DNA of 64,000 nt from Rhodopirellula europaea 6C (GTDB taxonomy: Bacteria > Planctomycetota > Planctomycetia > Pirellulales > Pirellulaceae): NCBI RefSeq assembly GCF_000338295.1, contig NZ_ANMO01000246.1, positions 49,302 to 113,301 of the forward strand. The letters run 5' to 3'. Numbering within the stretch: position 1 is the first letter of the stretch; the number at the start of each line of letters is the position of its first letter. Positions 37,047-45,658 of this stretch are shown piece by piece. The notes beneath the pieces were generated by a model. It saw nothing but the letters and a program-made list of their open reading frames with translations. It did no database searches and was not told where the DNA came from. Position numbers and translations under genes: made by a program.

Positions 37047-37874
37047 TCACTGCTTCGCTTTCGATAGAACGTCCGCCAACTCGTTCAAGTCTTTGACGAT
37101 CACGTCGGGCTTTTGAACGTTGGAATACAAAGTCGCACTAGGCCGTTTCACAAAAGCGGTCTGCAATCCAACGTTCTTTGCACCAGCCAAATCCCATGCG
37201 TGTGCGGCTACCATCAGCACCTCGCCGGGTTGAACACCCAAGTCATCCAGAACCATCTGGTACGTGTCTGGGTGAGGCTTGTACTTCTTGATTTGGTCGA
37301 TGCTGTATCGTTTTTCAAACAACTCGGTGAGCCCAGCGTTGCTCAATTGCGTCTCCACGCCAGCCTTCGAAGAGTTCGTCAAACTCACCAATCGAAAGCC
37401 TTGATCTGAAAGCCGTTCCAATCCTTCGCGAACGTCTGGGTGAGCGGGCAACGATCGCAAGGAATTGACGATCGCAGCCTTCGCAGATCCCTGATCAAGT
37501 TCAATCCCTTCTCGCTCGGCCACCATCATCAACGCGGCCGTTCCGATTTCACCGAAGTCGTGGTACTCGCCCGAAAGAGTTTCCACCAGCGAGTAGTGCA
37601 ACATATTCGAAAACCAAAGCGGCAGAAGGTCTTCTCGACCATTCAAAGCCTCGCCAACCGACTTCTTCAGCCCCGCGAGATCAAGCAACGTTTCATTCAC
37701 ATCAAACACGATCACTTTGGGAGTTGGCATCATCGAGTCCTTCTCAGTTTGGATCACGGCGGACGATTGCTTGCCGTCTTCAGCAGTAGTTGGAATTTCT
37801 TGCGCATGAGAAACATTCGCGAATCCAGCCACCATCAAAGTGGGCAAGATAAAAAGAGATGTTCGAATGAACAT
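37047..37874 (-). CDS. Exported haloacid dehalogenase type II family protein
   Basis: This 275-residue HAD hydrolase has the nucleophile Asp in KVIVFDVNETLLDL, a cap resembling 2-haloacid dehalogenase (LPLWFSNMLHYSLVETLSGEYHDF), and later SLTNSSKAG (Ser/Thr motif), KPHPDTYQ (Lys) and VAAHAWDLAGA (acidic motif). Family members hydrolyse short 2-halo acids, but many relatives act on phosphorylated or unknown substrates. An N-terminal signal peptide (LFILPTLMVAGFANVSHAQ) means it would be periplasmic, unusual for this family. The open frame runs on to 38303 through the TetR gene, but ATG 37874 gives the proper signal. It lies 144 bases downstream of the TetR gene, same strand. Confidence 0.8.
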   Translation of the reverse strand: MFIRTSLFILPTLMVAGFANVSHAQEIPTTAEDGKQSSAVIQTEKDSMMPTPKVIVFDVNETLLDLAGLKKSVGEALNGREDLLPLWFSNMLHYSLVETLSGEYHDFGEIGTAALMMVAEREGIELDQGSAKAAIVNSLRSLPAHPDVREGLERLSDQGFRLVSLTNSSKAGVETQLSNAGLTELFEKRYSIDQIKKYKPHPDTYQMVLDDLGVQPGEVLMVAAHAWDLAGAKNVGLQTAFVKRPSATLYSNVQKPDVIVKDLNELADVLSKAKQ

Positions 37875-38017
37875 GAAAGCACCAACAGGAAATCGATAGA
37901 AGAGAATACGCGCAACGCTTATGTGGTTGCTCGCTGACTTCTGAAATGAGTTTCGCTTTGAGAGAACCGCCGGATTCGCTTCCAACGCACATGTCGCGCC
38001 GTGTGATTCGTTGTCGT

Positions 38018-38599
38018 TCAAGAAAGCATTCTTTCGGCCTGATCCGCGACCTGTTTCAACGAGGTTTCTGCAAAGACACCTCGCCCAAGAACTCGGATAC
38101 CAACCAGCATCGCAACCAACGCGTTCGCGGTCGATGCAGGTTCGACGGTTGCGGGAATGGCTTCCAATTCTTGTCCACGGCGGATCGATGCTTCGAAGAA
38201 GTCCACGATCTCCTCGAAAGCGGCCGACACCATTTCTTGGACCTTTGATTCGTGTCGGGAATAGTCCAAAGCGGTGTTCACCAAGAAGCATCCCCGTTTG
38301 CATGGATCCTCACACGAATCCTTCACCACACCATCAAAGAACAGCAGGATCGCCTGTTTTGGATCGCCGACATCTTGCAAACGCGCCAAGATTGTTTGTC
38401 GTGTGGCTCGGTCGTATCGCAACAACGACTCGACAAACAATTCATCCTTGCCATCGAATGCGTTGTACAGACTGCCGCGTTGAATTCCGGTTGCGCGAGT
38501 GATGTCCGAGATTGACGTGGCGGCATATCCCTTCTCCCAAAACAAATGCATCGTCCGCTCAATCACGTTGGACTTTTCGAATGACTTTTCCCAGGGCAT
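38018..38599 (-). CDS. TetR family transcriptional regulator
   Basis: The 193-residue regulator has an N-terminal TetR helix-turn-helix (residues 12-58: VIERTMHLFWEKGYAATSIS, then ATGIQRGSLYNAFDGKDELF) and a C-terminal ligand domain with a Cys-rich opening (DSCEDPCKRGCFLVNTALD), which is the TetR_C-type pattern seen in AcrR-like regulators of redox or electrophile response. The start ATG is placed at 38599 (MPWEKSFEKSN). The HAD gene lies downstream on the same strand and may be a target. On the other side is the cobalamin riboswitch, transcribed away from it. Confidence 0.9.
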   Translation of the reverse strand: MPWEKSFEKSNVIERTMHLFWEKGYAATSISDITRATGIQRGSLYNAFDGKDELFVESLLRYDRATRQTILARLQDVGDPKQAILLFFDGVVKDSCEDPCKRGCFLVNTALDYSRHESKVQEMVSAAFEEIVDFFEASIRRGQELEAIPATVEPASTANALVAMLVGIRVLGRGVFAETSLKQVADQAERMLS

Positions 38600-38755
38600 C
38601 GCTGTTCCTCGTGCGGTGGACTCAATTCGTGTTGCCCAGCTTGATGGCGAGCATTGACTGTTAATCGCCAACTTGCAGTCATCAAACCACTCGTTTGACG
38701 GGCCGATTCAAAGCGTTCAAAAATGCGTTGACAGCGAAAGACTCGTAGATAGAAT

Positions 38756-38998
38756 CGCCGACGTCCGAGGTGACCGACTTGGTTTCTGCCAAGTCGGTGA
38801 ACAGGGAACTCCGGTGAAATTCCGGGACGGTCCGGCCGCTGTGTGCCGCCAGAGATCTTCCAAGCGAAGTCTCATTGTTTGCTTTTCTACTTAGCCATTG
38901 CTCGTGCTTTCGCGTTTCGACGTGATCGTGAGTGAGAAGGCCATGAGCAAACGAAAGGGTGGTGAGTCAGAAGACCTACCTCGTACAAGACGTTTCGG
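38756..38998 (+). ncRNA. Cobalamin (vitamin B12) riboswitch
   Basis: The conserved core reads AGGGAACTCCGGTG, AAATTCCGGGACGG, CCGGCCGCTGTG at 38803-38843, and the B12-box homologue AGTCAGAAGACCTACC lies at 38965-38980 (consensus AGYCAGRARACCTGCC). Pairing supports it: CGAGGT (38766-38771) pairs with ACCTCG (38978-38983), ACGTC (38761-38765) pairs with GACGT (38989-38993), and a perfect 10-bp arm ACCGACTTGG/CCAAGTCGGT spans 38773-38798. The AGTGAGAAGGCC element before the B12 box also fits the family. The aptamer sits upstream of the DUF4465 gene, leaving about 180-250 bases for the expression platform. When bound by cobalamin, such elements usually switch off the downstream gene. Confidence 0.9.
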
Positions 38999-39247
38999 TG
39001 CCTTCTTGGATTGAGGCGAACGTTGCAACGTGAATCGGCAATGATGCAGAGTTCTTGTTTGAGCTCGCAATGGTCGACACGTTGGATTTCCGTCACCAAC
39101 TTCTGAATCCTATTCCCGACAAACGCGTTTTCCCACGCTAATCGTCTCGCGTTCGTGTTGCAATTTTAGCAGCGGATGTGGAGTCTTCGAGGAAAATATG
39201 CGCCGTCGGAATTCGATTCAAAGTGGATCCCATTTCGAATTTCACTC

Positions 39248-40231
39248 ATGTTCCTGCTTCCCTCAATTCTTCGTTTCCGCTCGCGAAACCTAATCAAAGC
39301 CCCCCAGTCCAAATGCAGCACACGCGATCGCTTCCTGGTCGCTTTCACACTTCTATCGCTCTCGCAGATTGCGGCATCGCCCGCGCAAGCTGATGTGGTC
39401 GTTGGTTTTGAGAGCCAGGACCTAGGGAGTTCGGGTGTCTACAACGGACCTGTTCCAAACGCCAACGTGGTTCCAGGTGCCTATGGAGGAAATGATCACA
39501 TCGGTGTTTTCTCCGCCGACGGTGTCGACTTTTCAAACAGCCACAATGACCTCTACGGAAGCTGGAGCGGTTTCGCGGTTTCCAATCACACCGATACTTC
39601 GACGCCGGGATACTCCAACCAATTCAGTGCTTATGCGGGTTCTGGTTCGGGCGGATCCGACAACTACGCGGTCGCATTTGGCTACGCCAATTCCACGCCG
39701 ACCAACATCAACACGTTGACTGCCTTGCCAAGCATTTATCTGCCGGACGGGGAACTAGCCAGCAGTGCAGACATAACCAACGCCACCTACGCTGGTTTGT
39801 CGATGCGCGATGGAGACTCGTTTGCCAAACAATTTGGTGGCGTTACGGGATCAGACCCTGACTTTTTCAAACTTTCGATCTTTGGGATCGATGCGAACAA
39901 CCAAATTCTCGACACAACGATCGATGTGTTTTTGGCTGACTTTCGATTCACCGATTCTCTTCAGGACTACATCTTGGATGACTGGGTGACGATCGATCTC
40001 AGTTCGATGTCCGATGCAAGAAGTTTGCACTTCAATCTTTCATCCAGCGACGTTGGACCGTACGGAATGAATACGCCTGGCTACTTCGCGTTGGACAACT
40101 TCGCCACCGTGACCGCGGTCCCCGAACCGAGTTCCCTCGCGATGATTGGAAGCGTGTTGCTGGGGACGGTCATCCGGCGACGTCGGCGTTTCAAACGCGT
40201 GCAAGATTCCACCGGGAAGGCACTCGAATGA
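39248..40231 (+). CDS. DUF4465 protein with PEP-CTERM sorting signal
   Basis: This 327-residue exported protein has a signal peptide (hydrophobic core FLVAFTLLSLSQIA, cleavage near SPAQADVV). DUF4465 is shown by GSWSGFAVSNHTDTSTPGYSN, YAGLSMRDGDSFAKQFGG and DPDFFKLSIFG, and the C-terminus has the PEP-CTERM signal VPEPSSLAMIGSVLLG followed by a basic tail RRRRRFK. It would be exported and processed by exosortase. Its position after a cobalamin riboswitch suggests a role in corrinoid capture or use; this is inference. The start is uncertain: ATG 39248 is preferred, ATG 39176 is open. No Shine-Dalgarno site is seen at either. Confidence 0.82.
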   Translation: MFLLPSILRFRSRNLIKAPQSKCSTRDRFLVAFTLLSLSQIAASPAQADVVVGFESQDLGSSGVYNGPVPNANVVPGAYGGNDHIGVFSADGVDFSNSHNDLYGSWSGFAVSNHTDTSTPGYSNQFSAYAGSGSGGSDNYAVAFGYANSTPTNINTLTALPSIYLPDGELASSADITNATYAGLSMRDGDSFAKQFGGVTGSDPDFFKLSIFGIDANNQILDTTIDVFLADFRFTDSLQDYILDDWVTIDLSSMSDARSLHFNLSSSDVGPYGMNTPGYFALDNFATVTAVPEPSSLAMIGSVLLGTVIRRRRRFKRVQDSTGKALE

Positions 40232-40237
40232 CAGATG

Positions 40238-41710
40238 TCACTCCTCCGCACGCTGCTTCAACGAACCATTCTCGGCGGCCACGATCGCATTGAATTGGGA
40301 AATGAGTTTTTCATCGCCGAGCCGACGCAGATTTTCTGCCAACGCAACATTGTCGGCGATGCGAACAAAACGCTCGTACTTGACCTTCGTCTTCGCTTGG
40401 TCCGTCTCCGATTCATCAAGTAATTCGCGATACCTCGGGTAGTCCGGGTGATCTTCAATCGCTTCGACAAACTCGTCCTGGCGACTGGTCAATAACTCGA
40501 TAGATACCGGGTTCAGCACGTTCGCAAGCTCGGGCCATTTCCGTTCCAAGTCGCGTGTGATCCGCCGACGCAAACCTTCTTCGGGTGGCGAACGTCGGCG
40601 GCGTCGACTCGAACCTCGGTTTCGATCGGATTGCGTCGTCTTCCAAGCGTCGGTGATTCTTTGATCTCCGGTTAACTCCAGTTGCTCGGACAAACCTTCC
40701 AAGATTGCTCGTTGTGAACGAGTCGCCAAGCTCAGAATCAACGCATATGACTCATCGTTCCTCAACAAATTGGGATCGTCTTCATCGAAGAAGCTATGAA
40801 CACTCAAAAATTCGCCCGAACTCATCACGGGCAAATCGATCGTGTCGGCGGTGATCACCGTGTACGCATGTGCTTCATCAAATGAAACAACACCATCGCC
40901 GTTGTAGTCCGGACGTTCGATCAAGCGTCCGGAACGGTTTCGACCTGATAGTGCCGCCCAAAAGTAGGTGCTGTATTCGACGTAGGTCGCCTCATCGACT
41001 TCGGGCGTGCATCCAGATGCGGGACGATCGTGAACCGTTGCGAAGAAGCCGATGCGATTTTGGTCGGACAAGCCTTTGTCGGGATCCCCTTCCTCGAAAA
41101 TGAACCTCGCAAAACCGCCCGCATGGCACTGGACCATGATCGCAACGACATCGACACCTTTGGGCAATCCATCCAACATCTCGACAAACTCAGTCATGCG
41201 AATCGCACTGTTGTTCCAGGTCGCGATGGTCGTGTCATAGGGCGATTGGCGATCACTGCTTCGACTGCCGTGAGCAGTGACATACACGTAGAGCCGGTCG
41301 CCCGATTTCATGGTCTGTCCCACACCACGAAACCATTTGCGGATGTTGTCCGGTTCGGTGCTGCCCTTCACATTGGGAATGTTGTGGTTCCGGTAAGACA
41401 GCCCCAAGTCGTTGCTGCTACCGAAGAACTCCGCCATCAACCGATTGGCCTTGGGAACCGAACTCGGATCCATCACCTGAAGGTCTTTCCCGACCGCATC
41501 ACCATCGGAAAAGAAGATGTCGTTGTGTTCGCCCAAAACGCCTTGTTCACCGAGAGCACGCTGCGCAAACAACACGTTGTTCTCGAGCGATGCTTGGTTG
41601 CCGGACGGAGAGTAGCCGCCACCAATTGTTAGAAAGAAATCTTCCGCACCGACAACGGAGCAACATCCCAAAAGTAGAGCTGGCACCAACCAGCAAGAAG
41701 ATCGACTCAT
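40238..41710 (-). CDS. Exported caspase/legumain-like (clan CD) protein with EF-hand loop
   Basis: The 490-residue protein has a signal peptide (about residues 1-22, cleavage after VVGA). The catalytic dyad of clan CD peptidases is visible: LYVYVTAHGS (His147) and, after a hydrophobic strand, VVAIMVQCHAGGFA (Cys195). Near residues 268-279 is a perfect 12-residue EF-hand loop, DYNGDGVVSFDE, suggesting calcium binding. The rest (residues 290-490) is helical and charged (SSRRRRRSPPEEG). The family is not a recognised peptidase subfamily, and activity is inferred. Its stop is 6 bases from the convergent DUF4465 gene end. Confidence 0.75.
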   Translation of the reverse strand: MSRSSCWLVPALLLGCCSVVGAEDFFLTIGGGYSPSGNQASLENNVLFAQRALGEQGVLGEHNDIFFSDGDAVGKDLQVMDPSSVPKANRLMAEFFGSSNDLGLSYRNHNIPNVKGSTEPDNIRKWFRGVGQTMKSGDRLYVYVTAHGSRSSDRQSPYDTTIATWNNSAIRMTEFVEMLDGLPKGVDVVAIMVQCHAGGFARFIFEEGDPDKGLSDQNRIGFFATVHDRPASGCTPEVDEATYVEYSTYFWAALSGRNRSGRLIERPDYNGDGVVSFDEAHAYTVITADTIDLPVMSSGEFLSVHSFFDEDDPNLLRNDESYALILSLATRSQRAILEGLSEQLELTGDQRITDAWKTTQSDRNRGSSRRRRRSPPEEGLRRRITRDLERKWPELANVLNPVSIELLTSRQDEFVEAIEDHPDYPRYRELLDESETDQAKTKVKYERFVRIADNVALAENLRRLGDEKLISQFNAIVAAENGSLKQRAEE

Positions 41711-41810
41711 CTGAGGTAACAACCATGGTCGCGGGAGCACGATGCCAACCGGAGTTCAGTCGACAAAGCACGCAGTTTACCAGGCAGACCATCCTCGGTT
41801 TGTATCTTCT

Positions 41811-43715
41811 TTACAGCTGCCGCAACCACGTCTCCAGCACCAGCAGATTCCACAACCGGTAGCCGTGATTTTGCTCGCCGGTTTCGTGACTGCGGACCAG
41901 ATCCGCGATCGCTTCCGGACGGAAATACGCGTTGATCCGAGCATCCGATGCCAACATCGTGTCGTGGACCAACGGTTTGAAATCTTCACGAAACCATTGC
42001 CCGATTGGGATACCGAAACCCATCTTGGGTCGCGTGAAGATCGATGAAGGTATCCGGTCGCCAAACGCATCTTGCAGAATCAGTTTACCACGACGACCTC
42101 GGAATTTGTGTTCGACGGGCATCGATGCCGCCAACTCAACAAATCGGTGGTCCAACATCGGTTGGCGGACTTCTAATCCGTGAGCCATCGATGCGATGTC
42201 AACTTTGGTGCACAGGTCACACGGCAGATACGATTGGATGTCTGAGGTTGATGCTCGCGTGACAACATCGCGTCCTTCACTGCGAGCCCAGACGGATTCC
42301 AAGAAATCGACCGGATCGTGGCCCGGCAACGTCTGAACGAACTCGTCGTTGTACATCGACGCTCGCATTGACTCCGGAAAAATCTGAAGCCAATTCATGT
42401 ACCGCCGAACGACGGGTTGGTCGATCGCTTCTAAGAACCGCTTGGCACGACGAATGACGGAACGACGACGATTGGAATCAGGCAATCGCTGAACCAGTCC
42501 AATGCCGGGGAACTTGTTCAGCGGGAACAGACGAGCAATTTTTTGGCTCATCCACAACGCCCGGTAACGTTCGTATCCGGCAAACAACTCATCACCACCA
42601 TCGCCAGACAAAGCCACCGTCACACTTTCGCGAGTTAGCTTGGACAGGTACCAAGTCGGAACGGCTGATGAATCGCCGTAGGGTTCGTCATAGTGCCAAA
42701 CCAGCTTCTCAAGAATATCAATGCCGCTGGGTTGAACCTCAAACCGAGTGTGGTCGGTCTGCAGGTGCTCCGCGACTTGGGCCGCGTAACGAGTCTCATC
42801 AAAATCTGCGACGGGGAAACCAATGCTGAACGTTCGCAGTGCCGTGTCGGTGTGATCGCCCGCCAAAGCTGTGATCAACGACGAATCAATGCCGCCGGAC
42901 AAGAAAGATCCCAGTGGAACGTCGCTTCGCATTCGCAGACGAACGGAATCGGTCAACAGATCACGAACTTTCTCGATCGCTTCCTCTCGACCGAGCGGAC
43001 GTTCGATCGATGGATCGAAGTTCCAATATCGTTCCACCCGCAACCCACGCTCATCCAACACCGCGAAGTGCCCCGGCGGCAGCTTATGCACGCCTTTAAA
43101 AATCGTGCCGGGATGCGGGATGTATTGATAGGTCAAAAACTCGTCGATCGCGTTGGGATCCACCTCTTCGCAGACACCGGGCACCAACCTCAACGCCTTT
43201 AACTCACTGGCGAAAACCAAACGCCCGTTCTTGTAGGAATAATACAGAGGCTTCTGACCAATCCGGTCGCGAGCCAGCACGATTCGATTGCGTCTGGCAT
43301 CCCAAATCGCGATCGCGAACATACCGTTGAGCGACGAAAAACACTCGGTGCCGACGTCTTCGTAAAGGTGAACGATTGATTCACCGTCGCCCTGAGTTGC
43401 GAATTGGTGGCCGGCACCCTGCAAGCGTTTGCGAAGCGTTTCGTAGTTGTAAATCTCGCCATTGAAGACCATTCGGACCCGGCCGTCTTCGTTCGAAAGC
43501 GGTTGGCGTGCGCCTTCCACGTCGATGATTGAAAGCCGTCGGAATCCTAAACCAACGCCGATCGGACGCCCCGTCGCGTCGCGATGTTCCGCGTCCATCC
43601 AGGTCTGCGAATCATCCGGACCACGATGAGCGATTTCGTTGGTCATCCTGGACAACAGATCGGCACTGATCGCTTGGTCGTCGCGTTGCCAGAGTCCACC
43701 GGTGAAACCGCACAT
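41811..43715 (-). CDS. asnB: Asparagine synthase (glutamine-hydrolysing)
   Basis: The 634-residue enzyme converts aspartate, ATP and glutamine to asparagine. The N-terminal glutaminase domain starts MCGFTGG with catalytic Cys2, followed by IAHRGPDDSQTW and GEIYNYETLR. The synthetase domain has the PP-loop SGGIDSSLI (about residue 275) and SGDGGDELFAGYERY. The C-terminus (KMGFGIPIGQWFREDF) is typical of AsnB proteins that also sit in sugar or exopolysaccharide loci. Nothing in the neighbourhood points to such a pathway; the gene stands alone. Confidence 0.93.
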   Translation of the reverse strand: MCGFTGGLWQRDDQAISADLLSRMTNEIAHRGPDDSQTWMDAEHRDATGRPIGVGLGFRRLSIIDVEGARQPLSNEDGRVRMVFNGEIYNYETLRKRLQGAGHQFATQGDGESIVHLYEDVGTECFSSLNGMFAIAIWDARRNRIVLARDRIGQKPLYYSYKNGRLVFASELKALRLVPGVCEEVDPNAIDEFLTYQYIPHPGTIFKGVHKLPPGHFAVLDERGLRVERYWNFDPSIERPLGREEAIEKVRDLLTDSVRLRMRSDVPLGSFLSGGIDSSLITALAGDHTDTALRTFSIGFPVADFDETRYAAQVAEHLQTDHTRFEVQPSGIDILEKLVWHYDEPYGDSSAVPTWYLSKLTRESVTVALSGDGGDELFAGYERYRALWMSQKIARLFPLNKFPGIGLVQRLPDSNRRRSVIRRAKRFLEAIDQPVVRRYMNWLQIFPESMRASMYNDEFVQTLPGHDPVDFLESVWARSEGRDVVTRASTSDIQSYLPCDLCTKVDIASMAHGLEVRQPMLDHRFVELAASMPVEHKFRGRRGKLILQDAFGDRIPSSIFTRPKMGFGIPIGQWFREDFKPLVHDTMLASDARINAYFRPEAIADLVRSHETGEQNHGYRLWNLLVLETWLRQL

Positions 43716-43787
43716 AGAAAACGAGAGGGCTAAAGTCAGGAAGGAATTTCAAATGACGGGGTGCTACTTGGACCGCCTGATCGCGAC

Positions 43788-45080
43788 CTAGCCGACACGT
43801 TGGCTTTCACCGTTGGTTCGACGGATTCGCATGTTTTCGATCTTTCGATTGGTCGCGTGCAACACTTCGACTTCCCAATGACCGACGTTGAGTAAATGCC
43901 CGGCGGTTGGAATCATTCCGGTGTGATGCAGCACCCAACCGGCAACGGTTTCGTAGTCATCGCTCTCGGGCAAATCCCAGTGAACCAAATCGTTGACATC
44001 GTCGATCATGACACGTCCGTCGACATCGATGGTGTCATCGTCGATCACGCGAATTTCGAATTCTTCTTCTTCGTCTGATTCGTCGACGATCTCGCCGACG
44101 ATCTCTTCCAAAGCATCTTCGATCGTGACCACACCCGCGGTTTGTTGAAATTCGTCGAGCACGATCGCCATGTGCGATCGGCTGTGCAAAAACTCTCGCA
44201 GCAACAAGTCCACGCTGCGGTCCTTTGGAACCGACCATGGCCGGCGGCACAGGTCGAGCAACGGCTTGTTCGGCAAACCCTCACCAGCCAAGTACGGCAG
44301 CAAGTCTTTCACGAACAAAACACCAACCACGTTGTCGATGGTGTCTTCGTAAACCGGATAACGAGTCCGCCCGGTCTCAATGATTGACTCGATGGCTTCT
44401 TCCCAAGTCGCGGTGACCGCAATCGCGTTGACGTCGACTCGCGGTGTCATGATGTGACCGACCGTGTCCTCGTGCAGTTCCATCACGCCTTGGATCATTT
44501 CGCGAACCCCGGGGGCAAAGAAACCTTCTCGCGTTCCCGCCGCCACGATGGTTCGGATCTCGTCTTCAAGTTGTTCTTCGTCCTCATCCTCGGTCTCTTC
44601 AACACCAGCCAACCGGCGTGAAATGATTTCAAGCAACTCACCAGGCGCATGCAGCGGACGCATCACGAATGACATCGTTCGCCAGAACGGCCACGTGTGA
44701 TAAAGCAACGGAGCCGAGGCAAACCGCGTCACCGCATTGGGCAACCACGTGTGAGTCAACATCGTTAAACCGGCCGCCGCGATTCCCCAAGCGAGCAGCG
44801 TGTTCAGATCCACATCGACGCGGTTGACGACAACGATCGTCCCAAACAACACGAACATCACCGAGCCAATGACGTGCAAGTACGCACCCGCTCGAATCAC
44901 CGTGTCTTGGTGATCCAGAACCGATCCAAACCGGTCTCGGTTCTTCTTGACGCGGCAATAGATCTCCAACGAACGCCCCGCGAACCGATCCAGCAGTTCG
45001 CTTCCGAGCCCGCCGATGCTGCCAAGAACAAAGCCCACCGCAGCGAGAGGCATTGCGTTCAAATCCGCTAGTTCGCTCAT
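43788..45080 (-). CDS. CorC/hemolysin-type CNNM-CBS transporter
   Basis: This 430-residue protein has a CNNM transmembrane domain (about residues 10-150), tandem CBS domains (215-335: GHIMTPRVDVNAIAVTATWEEA, DTIDNVVGVLFVKDLLPYL) and a CorC_HlyC C-terminal domain (350-420: FEIRVIDDDTIDVDGRVMI, TVAGWVLHHTGMIP). Homologues export Mg or Co or regulate Mg; some were named hemolysin C. It is the last gene of the phoH-pgpH-ybeY operon, its ATG overlapping the ybeY stop as ATGA. Association of CorC with YbeY is common in bacteria. Confidence 0.88.
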   Translation of the reverse strand: MSELADLNAMPLAAVGFVLGSIGGLGSELLDRFAGRSLEIYCRVKKNRDRFGSVLDHQDTVIRAGAYLHVIGSVMFVLFGTIVVVNRVDVDLNTLLAWGIAAAGLTMLTHTWLPNAVTRFASAPLLYHTWPFWRTMSFVMRPLHAPGELLEIISRRLAGVEETEDEDEEQLEDEIRTIVAAGTREGFFAPGVREMIQGVMELHEDTVGHIMTPRVDVNAIAVTATWEEAIESIIETGRTRYPVYEDTIDNVVGVLFVKDLLPYLAGEGLPNKPLLDLCRRPWSVPKDRSVDLLLREFLHSRSHMAIVLDEFQQTAGVVTIEDALEEIVGEIVDESDEEEEFEIRVIDDDTIDVDGRVMIDDVNDLVHWDLPESDDYETVAGWVLHHTGMIPTAGHLLNVGHWEVEVLHATNRKIENMRIRRTNGESQRVG

Positions 45081-45658
45081 GACACACCTCCACTCATGAT
45101 CCCACCGGAGGAATCACTCGCGTCGTCATCAAACGAGTCGTCTGGTTCGGATGCTGAGTCCTCGTCGTTGCTCAGCGGCAAATCGATCCCCAACAATTTC
45201 ATCGCGGCAATTTCTGCTCGACGCATCGCGGCACGAGGTGCGGGCGACTGATCATCGTGACCGACAATGTGCAACGTTCCATGAACAACGTAGAGCAACA
45301 ACTCTTGGCGAGGCGACAACGGGTTGCTGGGTTCGCTGGCGTTTTCGATCGCCGTTTCAAAACTGGCGACGAGCTCGCCTTCGACCATCGGAGGATCCAA
45401 CTCATACGGGAAGCTGATCACGTCGGTCGGATAATCATGTTGCAGAAACTCGCGATTGATGGGATGGATCGTCGCATCATCGCAAATCCGGACTCCGATG
45501 GAACCACGATCACATCCTTCCACCGATGCGGCAGCGATCGCCGCGTGGGCAAGTTCCGTGCGAGCGGTTTCAAGGCTACCAAACCAGATCGATAAGTCGG
45601 GCTCCGCTTCCTCATCAATGAGGACATCCGCGGTCAAGTTCGTTGGAGACTGTTCCAT
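45077..45658 (-). CDS. ybeY: Endoribonuclease YbeY (16S rRNA maturation)
   Basis: The 193-residue YbeY-family protein matures 16S rRNA and aids ribosome quality control. The strand PINREFLQHDYPTDVISFPY and the metal site VVHGTLHIVGHDDQSP identify it. The usual ligands are His-x3-His-x5-His; here the third position is Asp (HGTLHIVGHDD), and the Tyr before it is His. It also has an acidic C-terminal tail (EDSASEPDDSFDDD). ATG 45658 shares a base with the pgpH stop; GTG 45661 is the alternative. Overlaps on both sides show translational coupling. Confidence 0.87.
   Translation of the reverse strand: MEQSPTNLTADVLIDEEAEPDLSIWFGSLETARTELAHAAIAAASVEGCDRGSIGVRICDDATIHPINREFLQHDYPTDVISFPYELDPPMVEGELVASFETAIENASEPSNPLSPRQELLLYVVHGTLHIVGHDDQSPAPRAAMRRAEIAAMKLLGIDLPLSNDEDSASEPDDSFDDDASDSSGGIMSGGVS

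Noticed and set aside
37875..38303. N-terminal extension of the HAD dehalogenase frame
   Set aside because: It runs through the TetR gene in another frame; the ATG at 37874 starts a clean signal peptide and leaves the TetR gene intact.
38834..38870. First candidate B12 box GCCAGAGATCTTCC
   Set aside because: A much better match, AGTCAGAAGACCTACC at 38965-38980, pairs with the 5' side of the aptamer, so the nearer string is probably part of a peripheral arm.
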